64,000 nt of DNA from CAIKNB01 sp964415965 (GCA_964415965.1 CAYQCK010000001.1:124001-188000); one strand, 5' to 3'; shown: positions 33,066 through 40,802, counted from the first letter of the stretch. Notes: generated from the sequence alone by a model not told the origin. Made by a program: numbers and translations.

Positions 33066-33251
33066 ATGAAAGTCATCGCCTGCAGGGATTTCGGGTACGA
33101 CTGCAACGCCATCATGAAGGGGCGCAACGTGGACGAGGCCGTCGACGCCTGCATCAAGCACAAGGTAAGCATGCATCATGAGGTCCTGAAGGATCTCCAG
33201 ACCCCGGAGGCGCGGAACGAAATCGGGGCAAAGTCTAAAGACCTGGTCTAA
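33066..33251 (+). CDS. DUF1059 small protein
   Basis: 61 aa, full length for DUF1059. The signature MKVIACRDFGYDCN with two cysteines and the closing HHEVLKDLQTPE segment are intact. Members are small soluble proteins, sometimes near redox or stress genes; their function is unknown. It has a promoter giving an almost leaderless mRNA and is followed by a hairpin whose right side overlaps the hppA -35 box. Confidence 0.9.
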   Translation: MKVIACRDFGYDCNAIMKGRNVDEAVDACIKHKVSMHHEVLKDLQTPEARNEIGAKSKDLV

Positions 33252-33268
33252 GGGAGCAATCCTGGCTG

Positions 33269-33295
33269 AAAGGGCGGACAAGATGTCCGTCCTTT
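33269..33295 (+). terminator. Terminator of the DUF1059 gene
   Basis: AAAGGGCGGAC/GTCCGTCCTTT stem with one mismatch. The final TTT is part of the next promoter's TTGACA. Confidence 0.6.
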
Positions 33296-33323
33296 GACAT
33301 ATATAAGCATTTTTGCGCATAAT
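33294..33323 (+). promoter_or_regulatory. Promoter of the membrane pyrophosphatase gene
   Basis: TTGACA, 18-nt spacer, CATAAT; 15 nt to the ATG. Confidence 0.7.
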
Positions 33324-33338
33324 AGGCGCACAAAACCT

Positions 33339-35330
33339 ATGAACACAGCCCTTATTTTCGCGCTTGCCTCGGCCGGCATCGGCCTGGCGTATGGCGCATA
33401 TCTGGTCAGCTGGGTGCTCAAGCGCCCGACTGGCGAAGGCAAGATGGTCGAAATCTCGAAGGCGATCCAGGAAGGCGCCATGGCCTACCTGAACCGCCAG
33501 TATAAGACCATCGGCCTCATCGGAGCCGTGGCCTTCGTAATCCTGTGGCTCTTCCTGGGCCGCAACACAGCGCTCGGCTTCTTGGTCGGCGCCGTGCTCT
33601 CGGCCGTGGCCGGCTACATCGGCATGGCGGTCTCGGTCCGTTCCAACGTCCGTACCACCGAGGCGGCCAAGAAGGGGATCAAGGAAGCGCTCAATGTCGC
33701 CGTCAAAGGCGGGACCGTCACCGGCATCTTCGTGGTGTCGCTCGGCCTGCTCGGCGTCTCGCTGTTCTACTGGCTGACCGGGGACCTCAAGGCGCTTATC
33801 GGCTTGGGCTTCGGCGGTTCGCTCATCTCGGTCTTCGCCCGCTTGGGCGGCGGCATCTTCACTAAAGCCGCTGACGTCGGGGCCGACCTGGTCGGCAAAG
33901 TCGAAGCCGGCATCCCGGAAGACGACCCGCGTAACCCGGCGGTCATCGCCGACAACGTGGGCGACAACGTGGGCGACGACGCCGGCATGGCGGCCGACCT
34001 GTTCGAGACCTATGCCGTGACGGCCGTGGCGGCCATGCTTTTGGGCGGCCTGCTCTTCCCGGGCAAGGAAGCCATCGTGTTGTTCCCGCTCGTGGTCGGC
34101 GGCGTCGCCATTATCGCCTCGATTGTCGGCACGTTCTTCATCCGCCTGTCGGGCCAGAACATCATGGGCGCGCTCTACAAGGGCCTCATTGCCACCGGCG
34201 CCATCTCCGCGATTGCGTTCTGGTTCCTCGCGAAGAAGTTCTTCCCTGAAGGCAGCGTCATCTCTTCCGGCAAGGTGTTCTTCGACCTGCTCGTCGGCCT
34301 CGGTCTGACCGGGCTCATGGTCTGGATTACCGAATACTACACCTCCACTAAATACAAACCGGTGCAGAACATCGCGGCCGCGTCCCAGACCGGCCACGGC
34401 ACCAACGTCATCGCTGGCTTGGCCATGAGCATGAAGTCGACCGCTTTGCCGGTCATCGCCATCGTGGCGGCTATGCTCCTGGCTTACTCCTACGGCGGCC
34501 TGTACGGCGTGGCCCTCGCGGCCATGAGCATGCTGAGCTTGGCCGGCATCATCGTCGCCATCGATGCCTATGGTCCGATCACCGACAACGCCGGCGGCAT
34601 CGCCGAGATGGCTGGCTTGCCGGATAGCGTCCGCGACGTCACCGATCCGCTCGACGCGGTCGGCAACACGACCAAAGCCGTGACCAAGGGCTACGCCATC
34701 GCCTCGGCCGGCCTCGCCGCGCTCGTCCTCTTCTCGTCCTACACCCAGGAGTTCGCTGACCGCGGCCAGGCGCTCAAGTTCTCGCTCGAGGACCCGTACC
34801 TCATCGCCGGTCTGTTCATCGGCGGCTTGCTGCCGTACCTCTTCGGCGCGTTCGCCATGGAAGCCGTGGGTAAGACGGCCGGCGCGGTCGTCGAGGAAGT
34901 GCGCCGCCAGTTCCGTGAGATCAAAGGCATTATGGAGGGAACGGCTAAACCCGAATATGGCGCTTGCGTCGACATCGTGACCAAGGCCGCTTTGCGCCAG
35001 ATGATCGTCCCGGCTTTGCTTCCGCTCGCCGTGCCGGTCCTCGTCGCCTGGTTCCTCGGCCCGGTCGCGCTCGGCGGCGTGCTCGTCGGCTCCATCGTCA
35101 CCGGCCTCTTCGTCGCCATCTCGATGACCTCGGGCGGCGGCGCGTGGGATAACGCCAAGAAGTACATCGAGTCCGGCCACTTCGGCGGCAAGAAATCCTT
35201 CGCCCACCAGGCTGCGGTCACCGGCGACACGGTCGGCGATCCGTACAAGGACACGGCCGGCCCGGCCATCAACCCGATGATCAAGATCCTGAACATCGTG
35301 GCGCTGCTCCTGGTCGCGCTGATGGTGTAA
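33339..35330 (+). CDS. hppA: K+-insensitive-type pyrophosphate-energised ion pump
   Basis: 663-aa membrane pyrophosphatase with about 16 helices, hydrolysing PPi to pump H+ (or Na+) across the cytoplasmic membrane. The substrate-binding acidic motifs DDPRNPAVIADNVGDNVGDD and the C-terminal NAKKYIE...GDTVGDPYKDT are intact. In GNTTKAVTKGYAIASA the Lys after GNTT and the Thr three residues later are the residues that distinguish K+-independent from K+-dependent enzymes. Start chosen at 33339, since the frame from 33294 begins in the promoter. Its last 25 nt are duplicated at 36031. Confidence 0.97.
   Translation: MNTALIFALASAGIGLAYGAYLVSWVLKRPTGEGKMVEISKAIQEGAMAYLNRQYKTIGLIGAVAFVILWLFLGRNTALGFLVGAVLSAVAGYIGMAVSVRSNVRTTEAAKKGIKEALNVAVKGGTVTGIFVVSLGLLGVSLFYWLTGDLKALIGLGFGGSLISVFARLGGGIFTKAADVGADLVGKVEAGIPEDDPRNPAVIADNVGDNVGDDAGMAADLFETYAVTAVAAMLLGGLLFPGKEAIVLFPLVVGGVAIIASIVGTFFIRLSGQNIMGALYKGLIATGAISAIAFWFLAKKFFPEGSVISSGKVFFDLLVGLGLTGLMVWITEYYTSTKYKPVQNIAAASQTGHGTNVIAGLAMSMKSTALPVIAIVAAMLLAYSYGGLYGVALAAMSMLSLAGIIVAIDAYGPITDNAGGIAEMAGLPDSVRDVTDPLDAVGNTTKAVTKGYAIASAGLAALVLFSSYTQEFADRGQALKFSLEDPYLIAGLFIGGLLPYLFGAFAMEAVGKTAGAVVEEVRRQFREIKGIMEGTAKPEYGACVDIVTKAALRQMIVPALLPLAVPVLVAWFLGPVALGGVLVGSIVTGLFVAISMTSGGGAWDNAKKYIESGHFGGKKSFAHQAAVTGDTVGDPYKDTAGPAINPMIKILNIVALLLVALMV
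35306..35330 (+). repeat. hppA 3'-end direct repeat, left copy
   Basis: The final 25 nt of hppA, including the stop codon, recur with one mismatch at 36031-36055, bracketing the 183-aa orphan cassette. Confidence 0.85.
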
Positions 35331-35336
35331 TTCCTT

Positions 35337-35364
35337 CGTCATTCCCGCGAAAGCGGGAATCCAG
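35337..35364. repeat. Half-copy of the CGTCATTCC palindromic element
   Basis: CGTCATTCCCGCGAAAGCGG and following bases match the left half of 21591-21655; it starts 6 nt after the hppA stop codon. Confidence 0.85.
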
Positions 35365-35370
35365 AATCCG

Positions 35371-35410
35371 AAAAAAAAGAAAGAGGCGGGCGAGAGCCCG
35401 TCTCTTTTTG
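35371..35410. terminator. Bidirectional terminator between hppA and the 183-aa orphan
   Basis: AGAGGCGGGC/GCCCGTCTCT stem, with eight A on the left and TTTTTG on the right. Confidence 0.85.
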
Positions 35411-35962
35411 TCACGTCCACGCGCGCGGCCACTCCAGCAGGTACAGCCAGCGGAACAGGCGCATCAGGGGCCTGACGTACAGGTGGATCCAAGGCCATCT
35501 CAACAACCGAAGGATGGGCCATTTTGCGATGAAGCCTTCGCAGAACCGCAGCGCGACGTCATGCAATCGCGGATCAGCGCGCAGAATCGCCAAGTTGCCT
35601 ACGCAAAGGCAGAAACCGGGCAGGCAACGCATAAGGATGAAGCCGGGCAAGCGCAGGAGTTGAGCCGAGACGCGCGGGTCAACGTACGGCCACGCTTCGA
35701 TTGTGGTATTGGCCAGCACGAGCCTGACCAACTCGTCGGTCGTCTTCGGCAATGTCGGCGATAGGCAGGAGAACGCCCAACTCCCGGCCATGAGCACGAC
35801 CGAAAGCGCGGCGTACCCACGCTGCATCTCCATGTTGCGCAGTATTTCGTCGGCCTCCTCACGGCCGAATCTACCCGCGATCACATCTCGTTCTATTTGG
35901 GCGCGGTATATGCCTAGGCCACCGAATTGGTCTTCGGCAAGAGTGGCGATATTGCCGATCAT
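35411..35962 (-). CDS. Orphan membrane-associated protein of 183 aa
   Basis: Unrecognised. One clear hydrophobic helix (about residues 49-67, YAALSVVLMAGSWAF) and a second hydrophobic, Cys-containing stretch near 105-125; the C-terminus is basic and Trp/Leu/Arg-rich (RLLRWPWIHLYV, RLFRWLYLLEW) and could lie on the membrane surface. The second ATG (35962) is preferred because it lies 7 nt after GGAGG, whereas the first is only 1 nt away. Own promoter and terminator. The whole unit is bracketed by a duplicated hppA 3' end, indicating insertion. Confidence 0.78.
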   Translation of the reverse strand: MIGNIATLAEDQFGGLGIYRAQIERDVIAGRFGREEADEILRNMEMQRGYAALSVVLMAGSWAFSCLSPTLPKTTDELVRLVLANTTIEAWPYVDPRVSAQLLRLPGFILMRCLPGFCLCVGNLAILRADPRLHDVALRFCEGFIAKWPILRLLRWPWIHLYVRPLMRLFRWLYLLEWPRAWT

Positions 35963-35995
35963 ACGCATGCCTCCAGTGGGAAAGTCCGATTGGTT

Positions 35996-36024
35996 AAGCT
36001 AACGGATTTCGCGGTCTTTGTCAA
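35996..36024 (-). promoter_or_regulatory. Sigma70-type promoter for the 183-aa orphan
   Basis: On the minus strand: TTGACA, 17-nt spacer, TAGCTT. Confidence 0.65.
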
Positions 36025-36030
36025 TGTATC

Positions 36031-36055
36031 GCTCCTGGTCGCGCCGATGGTGTAA
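36031..36055 (+). repeat. hppA 3'-end direct repeat, right copy
   Basis: 24 of 25 nt match 35306-35330, including the TAA stop. Here it is noncoding and stands directly beyond the promoter of the 183-aa orphan. Confidence 0.85.
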
Positions 36056-36071
36056 AAAATATGGATGAACG

Positions 36072-36100
36072 GAAAAAAGACGGACCGCGTGGTCCGTCCA
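36072..36100. terminator. Hairpin upstream of the kinase-like gene
   Basis: GACGGACC/GGTCCGTC is a perfect stem with six A on its left, so it reads as a minus-strand terminator although no minus-strand gene precedes it. It may be the displaced original hppA terminator. Confidence 0.55.
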
Positions 36101-36139
36101 TTCGGTTCCTGGCGCATGGTATGCTTCCCCAAGCGTCTT

Positions 36140-36919
36140 ATGCCTTTCAAGAATTACAGAACCCTGCAACTCATCCAGGATTATCCGTTTTCGTACGTCG
36201 AAATCGTCGAAAGGGGAGGCAAGAAGTCCATCCTGAAATCCGTCCCGGATTTTTTCGGCGACCAGCCGAATCGGCAAAGGTACCTGGTCGACAGATGCAA
36301 GCGCACTCGGATACCGAAAATCCATTGGATCAAGAAACTCGGCGGCCGGGTGTATTTCCTGATGGACTACATCGAAAAAGACATGACGGCCGTGACTACC
36401 GAGACATACATACGGACAATGAACGTCTTCCAGCGTGAGACTATCGGCTGCAGGTCCAGGCTTTTTCCGCGTTACGATTCGGCGGTCTTCCGTGACGAGT
36501 TCGTCAGGTCGAAGGGCCTGGTGCCCAAGGCACTGTACGCCAGGCTCGAGAAACGCTTGGGCATGCTGGAGACTATCTTCGGCCTGCCGACGTCAGTGGT
36601 GCATGGCGACTGGGTGCCGGCGCAGCTGATTCCGCATAAGGGCAAGCATTATCTCATCGATTTCGAGATGTCCTTCTACGGCCCGTCCATCCTGGACCAC
36701 GCGCATTTTTTCTATAAGGAAGCATCGGTCAGCGACGAAGTCTTGAGGCTGATCGGTACGGACCGGAAAACATTCATTCTGGCCTGTGCGGTTGAGGCAT
36801 TGCGCAAACTCGGTTGGGTAATAAGCGGGCTTGAAGGCGGTCGCACGAACTATAAGTTCAAGCCTGAAATCGAAGAATACGTCGGCATCCTCAAGCGGTT
36901 CATCGAAGATTTTCGTTAA
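36140..36919 (+). CDS. Aminoglycoside phosphotransferase-fold kinase-like protein
   Basis: 259 aa. The C-terminal lobe carries SVVHGDWVPAQLI (catalytic HGD, with Gln where Asn is usual) and YLIDFEMSFYGPS (metal-binding DFE), the APH/choline-kinase pattern. The N-terminal lobe (YSYVEIVERGGKKSILKSV-like strand region) would bind ATP. Substrate unknown; homologues phosphorylate small molecules or sugars. The start at 36140 avoids translating through the upstream hairpin; an earlier ATG at 36065 is possible. Cytoplasmic. Confidence 0.82.
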   Translation: MPFKNYRTLQLIQDYPFSYVEIVERGGKKSILKSVPDFFGDQPNRQRYLVDRCKRTRIPKIHWIKKLGGRVYFLMDYIEKDMTAVTTETYIRTMNVFQRETIGCRSRLFPRYDSAVFRDEFVRSKGLVPKALYARLEKRLGMLETIFGLPTSVVHGDWVPAQLIPHKGKHYLIDFEMSFYGPSILDHAHFFYKEASVSDEVLRLIGTDRKTFILACAVEALRKLGWVISGLEGGRTNYKFKPEIEEYVGILKRFIEDFR

Positions 36920-36961
36920 GGCCGGATAGCCTTGAATTACGTTCGTGCTATCCTTGGCTCC

Positions 36962-37363
36962 ATGTCAGACGTCCTGGACCCGCGCCATGAAGCCTTGGCT
37001 GAACACCTCTTCAAACGGGCTTGCCTCATTTTGGACATGCCCGGTTTCGAGATGCGGCCGTTGCGCCGCCGGGTCAGGGGGGTGGGCAAGCTGCGGTCAT
37101 ACGCCCTCGGCTACACCAAGCTCGGCGAAAAGCTCGTCACCATCGACCTCTACACCCCGCGGACGTCCAAACCGCGCAAGCTCGACGCCATCCTGCGCGT
37201 CATCTGCCATGAGTTGGCGCACCACCAACAGCCGCCGCGGCTGTACCGCCAGTGGTTCAAATTCGTCCGCGTCATCCACCATCCCAAGTTCTGGACCCAA
37301 GTGAAAAAGAACGTCGCGCTCTTGGCTGAAGACGAGGTGCTGGGTCCGTATTTTTCGGCCTGA
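36962..37363 (+). CDS. SprT/WLM-like zinc metallopeptidase
   Basis: 133 aa. Short metallopeptidase with the zinc motif HELAHHQQ (HExxH) at about residue 80, preceded by the strand ILRVICHELAHH and followed by a helix ending HHPKFW, where the third ligand may lie. The size and order suit SprT-like or YgjP/WLM-like proteins. The cellular role is unknown. The ATG follows a TATCCT box by 7 nt without a Shine-Dalgarno. Not co-transcribed with the kinase-like gene, which ends 42 nt earlier. Confidence 0.82.
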   Translation: MSDVLDPRHEALAEHLFKRACLILDMPGFEMRPLRRRVRGVGKLRSYALGYTKLGEKLVTIDLYTPRTSKPRKLDAILRVICHELAHHQQPPRLYRQWFKFVRVIHHPKFWTQVKKNVALLAEDEVLGPYFSA

Positions 37364-37375
37364 CGCCGTGGAAAT

Positions 37376-37406
37376 GAAAAAGCGCCCGAGGGTCGTTCGG
37401 GCGCGG
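37376..37406 (-). terminator. Terminator of the 161-aa orphan
   Basis: GCGCCCGA/TCGGGCGC stem followed on the minus strand by TTTTTCATTT. Confidence 0.88.
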
Positions 37407-37410
37407 ACGG

Positions 37411-37896
37411 TCAGGCACCGGTTTCTCTTTTCGGCAGCGTGGAGGCGAAGCCGGCGCAGAGGGCGTTGATGATGGAGAGCGCCGCGGCTTCGCAGACTTC
37501 GCGCGTGCCCGGCTCCTTGAAGCCGAACGCTTCGGCGGCGAGGCGTTCGGCCTTGGGCGATGCGTGTTGCGCCTCCGCGTCGCGTTCGAAACCGAATTCC
37601 CAGGTATCGAAGGCTCCCGAGTAGGTGAGATACAGGCAGTGCGAATGTTCGCGGTCCGGATTGTCCAGGAACCAGAGGCAGAATTCGGCCGCGGCTTCAT
37701 CTTCGCCGCCGACCTCGAGCGACCAATAGAGTTCGAGATAGGGCGAAGCCCCCTCGACGAAATTGTCGACCCCGCCGTTTTCCTGGGGTTCGATTTTGGT
37801 CGCCACGATGTCGCGCAGCTTCGTTGCCCGCTCCATGAACGCCAGGCGCCGCTTGGCCCGCTCGAGGGAGGCTGTCCGGGGTGTGTCTTCGGTCAT
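37411..37896 (-). CDS. Orphan protein of 161 aa
   Basis: Unrecognised soluble acidic protein. N-terminal helix is Arg/Lys-rich (LERAKRRLAFMERATKLRD); the centre is aromatic and acidic (YLELYWSLEVGGEDEAAAEF). Four cysteines. Start at 37896 is 6 nt after AGGAG; the longer frame starts inside the promoter. Its promoter is arranged back-to-back with that of the 100-aa gene, the two -35 boxes forming a GTCAA-N4-TTGAC inverted repeat. Confidence 0.8.
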   Translation of the reverse strand: MTEDTPRTASLERAKRRLAFMERATKLRDIVATKIEPQENGGVDNFVEGASPYLELYWSLEVGGEDEAAAEFCLWFLDNPDREHSHCLYLTYSGAFDTWEFGFERDAEAQHASPKAERLAAEAFGFKEPGTREVCEAAALSIINALCAGFASTLPKRETGA

Positions 37897-37924
37897 GTCT
37901 TGCTCCTGGAAAGGTCGTCGATCG

Positions 37925-37953
37925 ACCTTATTCCGAGCCGGGATGCCCGTCAA
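37925..37953 (-). promoter_or_regulatory. Sigma70-type promoter for the 161-aa orphan
   Basis: On the minus strand: TTGACG, 17-nt spacer, TAAGGT. Its -35 is 4 nt from the -35 of the divergent promoter. Confidence 0.65.
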
Positions 37954-37957
37954 TCCC

Positions 37958-37986
37958 TTGACAAAACCGGGATTTTGTGGTTTACT
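37958..37986 (+). promoter_or_regulatory. Sigma70-type promoter for the 100-aa orphan
   Basis: TTGACA, 17-nt spacer, TTTACT. Confidence 0.7.
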
Positions 37987-38033
37987 GGCCTGTTGCTTCG
38001 GACCTTCGAGACGTCATCGGCCAAGGAGATTGC

Positions 38034-38336
38034 ATGAACAGAAGCGAGATTCGCGCGATCGAACTGGAATATGATGATGAGGTCACGGGCGTGCGTTTGC
38101 GCGTCGTGCCCGAGCCAGAGGTTGGGGAGCCAGAAGAGGCCCCGGAGGATCCGCGGGATGCCTTGCATCGCCGCATCCTCGGGGCGCTGAACCGGTCGAG
38201 GATCATGCCGTATGCGGCCGCTTCCCGCGCCGCCAAGGAGTATTCGCAGCTCTGCCGCGAGTACCGCCGGACCTACGGCAACCTCACCATCTCGACCTCG
38301 TTGCCTCTCCATCTCGTGCGTCGTCCCGCCATGTAG
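38034..38336 (+). CDS. Orphan protein of 100 aa
   Basis: Unrecognised. The N-terminal half is acidic (IELEYDDEVTGV, EPEVGEPEEAPEDP), the C-terminal half basic and helical (HRRILGALNRSR, REYRRTYG), giving a bipolar charge layout. No membrane or export signal. Start supported by AAGGAG 8 nt upstream. Own promoter and terminator; the next cassette on the same strand follows directly. Confidence 0.75.
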   Translation: MNRSEIRAIELEYDDEVTGVRLRVVPEPEVGEPEEAPEDPRDALHRRILGALNRSRIMPYAAASRAAKEYSQLCREYRRTYGNLTISTSLPLHLVRRPAM

Positions 38337-38350
38337 TCCGAACCCGCCTT

Positions 38351-38380
38351 CCAGGCCCCGCCGCAAACGGGGCCTTTCCA
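38351..38380 (+). terminator. Terminator of the 100-aa orphan
   Basis: AGGCCCCG/CGGGGCCT stem followed by TTCCAT. Confidence 0.7.
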
Positions 38381-38391
38381 TAATTCGGAAT

Positions 38392-38420
38392 TTGACCGGA
38401 AGACGGTTTTGAGGTAGGAA
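38392..38420 (+). promoter_or_regulatory. Sigma70-type promoter for the 220-aa orphan
   Basis: TTGACC, 17-nt spacer, TAGGAA. Confidence 0.55.
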
Positions 38421-38457
38421 AACAGCGTACATTCAATCCGAAGTTTGGAGGCTATCC

Positions 38458-39120
38458 ATGGGCGAAAAGCACCCTCCGTACATGTTGGCCTGGTCCGGCT
38501 CATACCCGGACGTCCAAGGGCTGCCAAAGGTCATTCGGCGGGTGTTGCAGCAGGCGTTGACCGACGACCGCGAAGACCCCGCCAAGTTCCTGCTCGGCAT
38601 GGGCCGATTGTTCCGCTTGTGCGACATCGGCGAGCCGGTCCGCCGCCGCGCGCGCCAGGCGTCCGCCGCAATCCTCGTCCAGCCGACCGGCAGCGAGAGC
38701 TGCCGCAAGTTGGCGCAAGCGGTTTCCCTTTCGTTCTCCAAAGCGTTCCGCGCCGTGCGCTACCGTGAACGCCAGGAGTGGGGAGAGGCGATTTCGCCCG
38801 CCGTCGCCATAATCCTGGCGCGCGACGACTTGGAAAGCTTGTGGCAAGCGGTCCGCCGCGGCGTGCCCGTGCCGGACTCCCTCGTCGACCCTTCGGCATT
38901 GCGGGCGCTGCGCGATCTGCGGGCCGAGCTCGATGACCATATCCAGACCGTGGACGCGCTCCACGACGGGACCTTGGAGAGCTGCATGAACCACGATTTG
39001 GCCAAGCAGCCGCCAGGTCCGGACGTGGAATTCCTGAACGCCCTGGTCGCCTCCGAACCGGTCAGATGGTGGCTCGCCGTTTACCACCTCAACCACAACC
39101 GCGAGCCTCGCCACCGCTGA
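38458..39120 (+). CDS. Orphan soluble protein of 220 aa
   Basis: Unrecognised. Mostly helical, Arg/Ala/Leu-rich; residues 20-100 hold amphipathic helices (LPKVIRRVLQQAL, GEPVRRRARQASAA) and two isolated cysteines. The C-terminus contains WWLAVYHLNHNREP. No export signal. GGAGG lies 7 nt before the ATG. It is the third orphan in the run 37411-39120, which separates the zinc peptidase from the ferredoxin operon. Confidence 0.78.
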   Translation: MGEKHPPYMLAWSGSYPDVQGLPKVIRRVLQQALTDDREDPAKFLLGMGRLFRLCDIGEPVRRRARQASAAILVQPTGSESCRKLAQAVSLSFSKAFRAVRYRERQEWGEAISPAVAIILARDDLESLWQAVRRGVPVPDSLVDPSALRALRDLRAELDDHIQTVDALHDGTLESCMNHDLAKQPPGPDVEFLNALVASEPVRWWLAVYHLNHNREPRHR

Positions 39121-39135
39121 CGTATCGCGCCCCTT

Positions 39136-39167
39136 GCGGCCCCGATCCTGCTCGGGGCCTTTTGATT
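39136..39167 (+). terminator. Terminator of the 220-aa orphan
   Basis: GGCCCCG/CGGGGCC stem followed by TTTTGATTT. Confidence 0.85.
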
Positions 39168-39207
39168 TGCCTAAGTCCCGGCTCTCGGCTAATGTATTTC
39201 CATCAAT

Positions 39208-39471
39208 ATGCGCATCGAAGTAAACCAAGACATCTGCATCGGCGACGGATCCTGCGTCATGCTGGCCGCCAAGACGTTCAAGCTCAACGAAAGTTGGAAG
39301 TGCTACATCCTGTCCAAGCCCCCGGTCGGCGATAGCGGCTCGAGCGGTACGGTCAAGGCCGAGGCCACGGCCGACATGGACGACCGTGAGGCTCTGATCG
39401 AGGCGGCCCGCGCCTGCCCCGTCCAAGCCATCCGCCTGTACGAGGACGACGGGACCGAAATCAAGCTCTGA
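39208..39471 (+). CDS. Single-cluster ferredoxin with an Asp in the second ligand position
   Basis: 87-aa cytoplasmic electron carrier. The motif C10-IGD13-GSC16 and the distal ACPVQAI (C70) form one iron-sulfur site; the usual second Cys is Asp13, as in Pyrococcus furiosus-type ferredoxins, so it should hold a [3Fe-4S] or Asp-ligated [4Fe-4S] cluster. C32 is an extra cysteine. The stop overlaps the next start (TGATG), so ferredoxin and reductase are translationally coupled and probably work together. Confidence 0.92.
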   Translation: MRIEVNQDICIGDGSCVMLAAKTFKLNESWKCYILSKPPVGDSGSSGTVKAEATADMDDREALIEAARACPVQAIRLYEDDGTEIKL

Positions 39472-40202
39472 TGCCCGCGGTTTCCCAGCCGGTCATCCGG
39501 CAATTCAATGTCGTAGCCAACCGCGCCATCGCGGACGGCGTGTTCGAGCTCACCCTGGGGCCGACCGACGGCCAACCGGTCTTCGATTACCAGGCCGGTC
39601 AGTTCGTGATGCTCCAGCTCCTGAACGCGGACGGCACGGTTTGGGCCAAGGCGGCCTATTCTCTGGCCGGCGCGCCGGACGAATCGCGCGACTTCATCGT
39701 CCTGGCTGTCAAGGTGCGCGGCGACTTCACCCAGCGTGCCAGCGCCCTCAAGCCCGGCGATCCGTTGAACGTCCAAGGGCCTTTCGGCCGGTTCGTCCTG
39801 CCGGAAGGGGATTCGCATCTCGTGCTTTTGGCTGGTGGTATCGGCATCACGCCTTTCCGCAGCATGCTGCGCCAGGTCCTGTCCCGCGGCCAGGGTCGGC
39901 GCGTCACCTTGGTCTATTCCTGCCGGACGCTCCAGGTCATGCCGTATTTCGAAGAACTGCAGGAACTCGCGGCCCGGCATCCAGACTTCAAATGCGTCAT
40001 CACCTTCACCGGTTATCCCCCAGACGGCTGGACCGGCGAGACCGGACGCATCGGCCAGAAGCTCATCGCCAAGCATGTGCCTGACGCCAAAACCGCCGAG
40101 TTCATGGCCTGCGGGACGAACGAGTTCGTGAAGGACATGTACGAATCGCTTGCCAAGCTCGGGGTGGATGTTACACTACGCCTGCATAAAGAAATTTTCT
40201 AA
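39471..40202 (+). CDS. Ferredoxin reductase-family FAD/NAD(P)H oxidoreductase
   Basis: 243 aa, FNR superfamily. The FAD domain has an RxYS-like motif altered to KAAYSLAGAP and the GDPLNVQGPFGRF loop; the NAD(P) domain has LLAGGIGITPFRSML, LVYSCRT and the closing CGTNEFV. It lacks an attached ferredoxin domain, which is supplied by the overlapping upstream gene. It likely passes electrons between NAD(P)H and that ferredoxin; the final acceptor is unknown. Confidence 0.93.
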   Translation: MPAVSQPVIRQFNVVANRAIADGVFELTLGPTDGQPVFDYQAGQFVMLQLLNADGTVWAKAAYSLAGAPDESRDFIVLAVKVRGDFTQRASALKPGDPLNVQGPFGRFVLPEGDSHLVLLAGGIGITPFRSMLRQVLSRGQGRRVTLVYSCRTLQVMPYFEELQELAARHPDFKCVITFTGYPPDGWTGETGRIGQKLIAKHVPDAKTAEFMACGTNEFVKDMYESLAKLGVDVTLRLHKEIF

Positions 40203-40205
40203 ACT

Positions 40206-40802
40206 ATGCGTTACACCAAAACCCTTCCGTTAGCCGCCGCTCTGGCCGCCGTCGTCCTGATGGGCTGGAGCTGCAATCCGTTCCAGGCCGCTAAAGAGAA
40301 AGCCGAGCAGAAAGTCGCCGACTCGATCGCCGGCGGCATCTTGAGCAAGGCCACGGACGGCAAAGTGAACGTCGACACCGATTCGGGCAAAGTGCAGTTC
40401 AAGGACAACAAGACGGGCAATACGGTCGCCTTCGGCGAAGACCTGAAGCTGCCGAGCGAGTTCCCGGGCGACGTGCCGATCTACGGCGGCGTCAAGATCT
40501 CGGCCGTCTCGACCAACAAGAACGAGGGTTCGGCCAACGCCACCATGACGAGCGAGGACGACAAGGACAAGGTGCTCAAGTGGTATGAGGACAAGATGAA
40601 GTCCGACGGCTGGAATGAAGAGAATAGTTCGACCATGAACAACGTCGAATTCCGCGAATACACCAAGGGCAAGGTCAAGCTCGCGGTCTCGATCTGGCCG
40701 AACGAGGATGAGGGCAAGACGGGGACGTTCATCACCGTCAGCCGCACGGAAGACAAGGAAGAGCCGGCCCAGGACGCCTCGGAAACATCAAGCGAAGAAT
40801 AA
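40206..40802 (+). CDS. Exported or lipid-anchored protein of unknown function
   Basis: 198 aa. Hydrophobic signal (residues 7-21) ends at MGWSC, an imperfect lipobox. The mature part is acidic; LKLPSEFPGDVPIYGG and the following WYEDKMKSDGWNEEN segment recur in envelope lipoproteins of Gram-positive and Patescibacteria genomes without known function. It starts 3 nt after the reductase stop, so it may be the third gene of the ferredoxin operon, although a TACACT box also lies upstream at about 40173. Confidence 0.82.
   Translation: MRYTKTLPLAAALAAVVLMGWSCNPFQAAKEKAEQKVADSIAGGILSKATDGKVNVDTDSGKVQFKDNKTGNTVAFGEDLKLPSEFPGDVPIYGGVKISAVSTNKNEGSANATMTSEDDKDKVLKWYEDKMKSDGWNEENSSTMNNVEFREYTKGKVKLAVSIWPNEDEGKTGTFITVSRTEDKEEPAQDASETSSEE

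Noticed and set aside
32535..35522. A 995-codon open frame on the minus strand opposite hppA and rnhB
   Set aside because: It is antisense to two well-recognised genes and its translation is low-complexity His/Asp/Arg-rich, as expected from GC-rich codons read backwards.
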